NCBI GenBank assembly: GCA_013398615.1
Contig: VZSR01003807.1
Coordinates: 8,593,869 to 8,657,868, forward strand
Direction of reading: 5' to 3'
Origin: Brachypodius melanocephalos
Taxonomy: Eukaryota; Chordata; Aves; Passeriformes; Pycnonotidae
DNA length: 64,000 nt
Shown: positions 62,862 through 64,000 of the stretch, piece after piece
Numbering within the stretch: the stretch's first letter is position 1
Layout: every line of letters starts with the position of its first letter
Notes under the pieces: model-generated
The model's database searches: none
What the model was told of the DNA's origin: nothing
The model's input: the letters and a program-made list of their open reading frames with translations, nothing else
Made by a program: the position numbers and the translations under genes

Positions 62862-64000
62862 ATGTCTAAACTGGCATTTTAGCTCCTCAGCTCACTGTCA
62901 GGTCCACCCCAAATGTCTAATTTATTACACAACAGTAGGTTCTCAACCTAAGATTGCAATATGCTTAACATGCTGGCTTGACAATAGGTCAGGAAGACAA
63001 AACTTCTATAAGAAGCTTGGGAAAAGAGAAGATAACTGAAAACATCCTTAGGCAATTTGGTTTCAGCGCGACTTTTTGGTTACAACCAAATAAGCAAGAA
63101 GTTGAAGTAACAGATAAGCAAGGAAGTTACAAAAGGCAAGAAACAGTCTTAAATGAGGAGTGTTTGGAAACAGTGTGGAAAGTCTCTGATGTTACAAATT
63201 AATTAGTCATTGCTTGTTAATGTAATTAGTTAATTCAAATTAAGTGTTAAAATAATTGTTTTAAATCACATCAGGAACAAAAAGTGAAACTATAGACAAT
63301 ATTCCATTTGCAAAACCTCCCCAATGGATGAAAAATACTGCAGCAAGGCTTGCTCACTGTCTAAAATGCAGTTTGAGAGAAATAGACTGATAAGTACGTG
63401 AAATTAAAATCTTCTTAAGTTTGTTTGAGGCAGATCAATCAGATCGATCTAGACAAAAGCAAGTCCTCATCTCTCCAGCTCTGTAGACATCACTGAAGTG
63501 AGTCTGGCTCCTGCCATGTCTGTGGTGCAGAAATGACACTTGCAGCTTAAGGATGTTCCCTTAGTAGCTGAAGTCAAAAGTGCCTTGGGAGCCACTGTGA
63601 CATCCAGAGTGAAGGATCTCGCCTGTGCACAGGTTTGACTCCACAAGCTGTGAGTCACAGTAACTGATTTTTAATGGTATAGCTCACATTTCAGGCACCT
63701 GAAGAAATCTTGATGATCACACACTCCAGGTCAAACCTGCAAGTCTGGAACAATTTTTCATCAATCTGAACTGTTAACAATAGTGATGGAATAAATACTT
63801 TTCATTGGGGAAAATATCTAGCAGGAGACCATTTTAATGAGGGAGTTTGGAAAGAGTATTACTGCTTTTGGGGGATGTGATCTAATCCTCTTACTAGGTT
63901 GCTAATAGACTAAGAAGAGAACAAAGAAAGTAACAAGACGGGTTGTAATTGATTAAATGTGACAAATGCTTCTTGCTCTAAATTGTGAATCCACATCATT
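62862..64000. other. Unique non-coding DNA with TAATTA cluster
   Basis: No gene recognised. The block 63196-63236 has several homeodomain-type cores. The rest is ordinary AT-rich sequence up to the window end. Confidence 0.55.
63196..63236. promoter_or_regulatory. Homeodomain-type TAATTA cluster (speculative)
   Basis: Within about 40 bases there are aattaattag, gtaattag and ttaatt elements, giving several overlapping TAATTA/TTAATTA cores. Homeodomain proteins bind such cores and conserved vertebrate enhancers are often rich in them. AT-rich DNA also produces them by chance. Confidence 0.25.

Overview
This window is vertebrate nuclear DNA, most likely from a bird. The evidence is a scatter of short, mostly 5'-truncated fragments of CR1 LINE retrotransposons (seven recognised, both orientations) in otherwise unique, AT-rich, CpG-poor sequence. 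Other interspersed repeats are very sparse. A crocodilian or turtle source is possible but less likely, because repeat families other than CR1 would be expected more often. No operons, ribosome binding sites, tRNAs, rRNAs, CRISPR arrays or bacterial mobile elements are visible.

I found no protein-coding gene I can name. The open frames are short and spread evenly over both strands. Most of the longer ones lack an AUG start, run through simple repeats or CR1 copies, or show no recognisable domain. The window reads as intergenic or deep intronic sequence. Two places have a good splice acceptor, an open frame and a donor (36376-36436 and 57207-57438), and these are the best candidates for unannotated or lncRNA exons.

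Layout. 1-4870: unique AT-rich DNA. 4871-5103: decayed CR1 with a readable ORF2 C-terminus. 5295-9859: unique DNA with T/G-rich tracts, a CA microsatellite, an AAAC repeat, a perfect 14-bp hairpin and a C-rich tract. 15331-20825: two minus-strand CR1 copies and two weak LTR-like segments. 26716-31582: three CR1 copies, one of them about 825 bp. 37172-39143: a 176-bp segment duplicated directly, 1796 bp apart and about 91% identical without gaps. 39957-40095: compound TTTTG/TTTGG repeat. 40096-62747: mainly unique DNA with a TTTGGGG-type tract, a CT-rich tract, a 19-bp perfect palindrome and a G-rich tract. 62748-62861: CR1 3' end. 62862-64000: unique DNA with a homeodomain-type TAATTA cluster.

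The most unusual observations are the ungapped local duplication, the 19-bp and 14-bp near-perfect palindromes (possible template-switch products or small hairpin RNAs), and the candidate exon at 57207-57438. I saw no convincing new multi-gene system.
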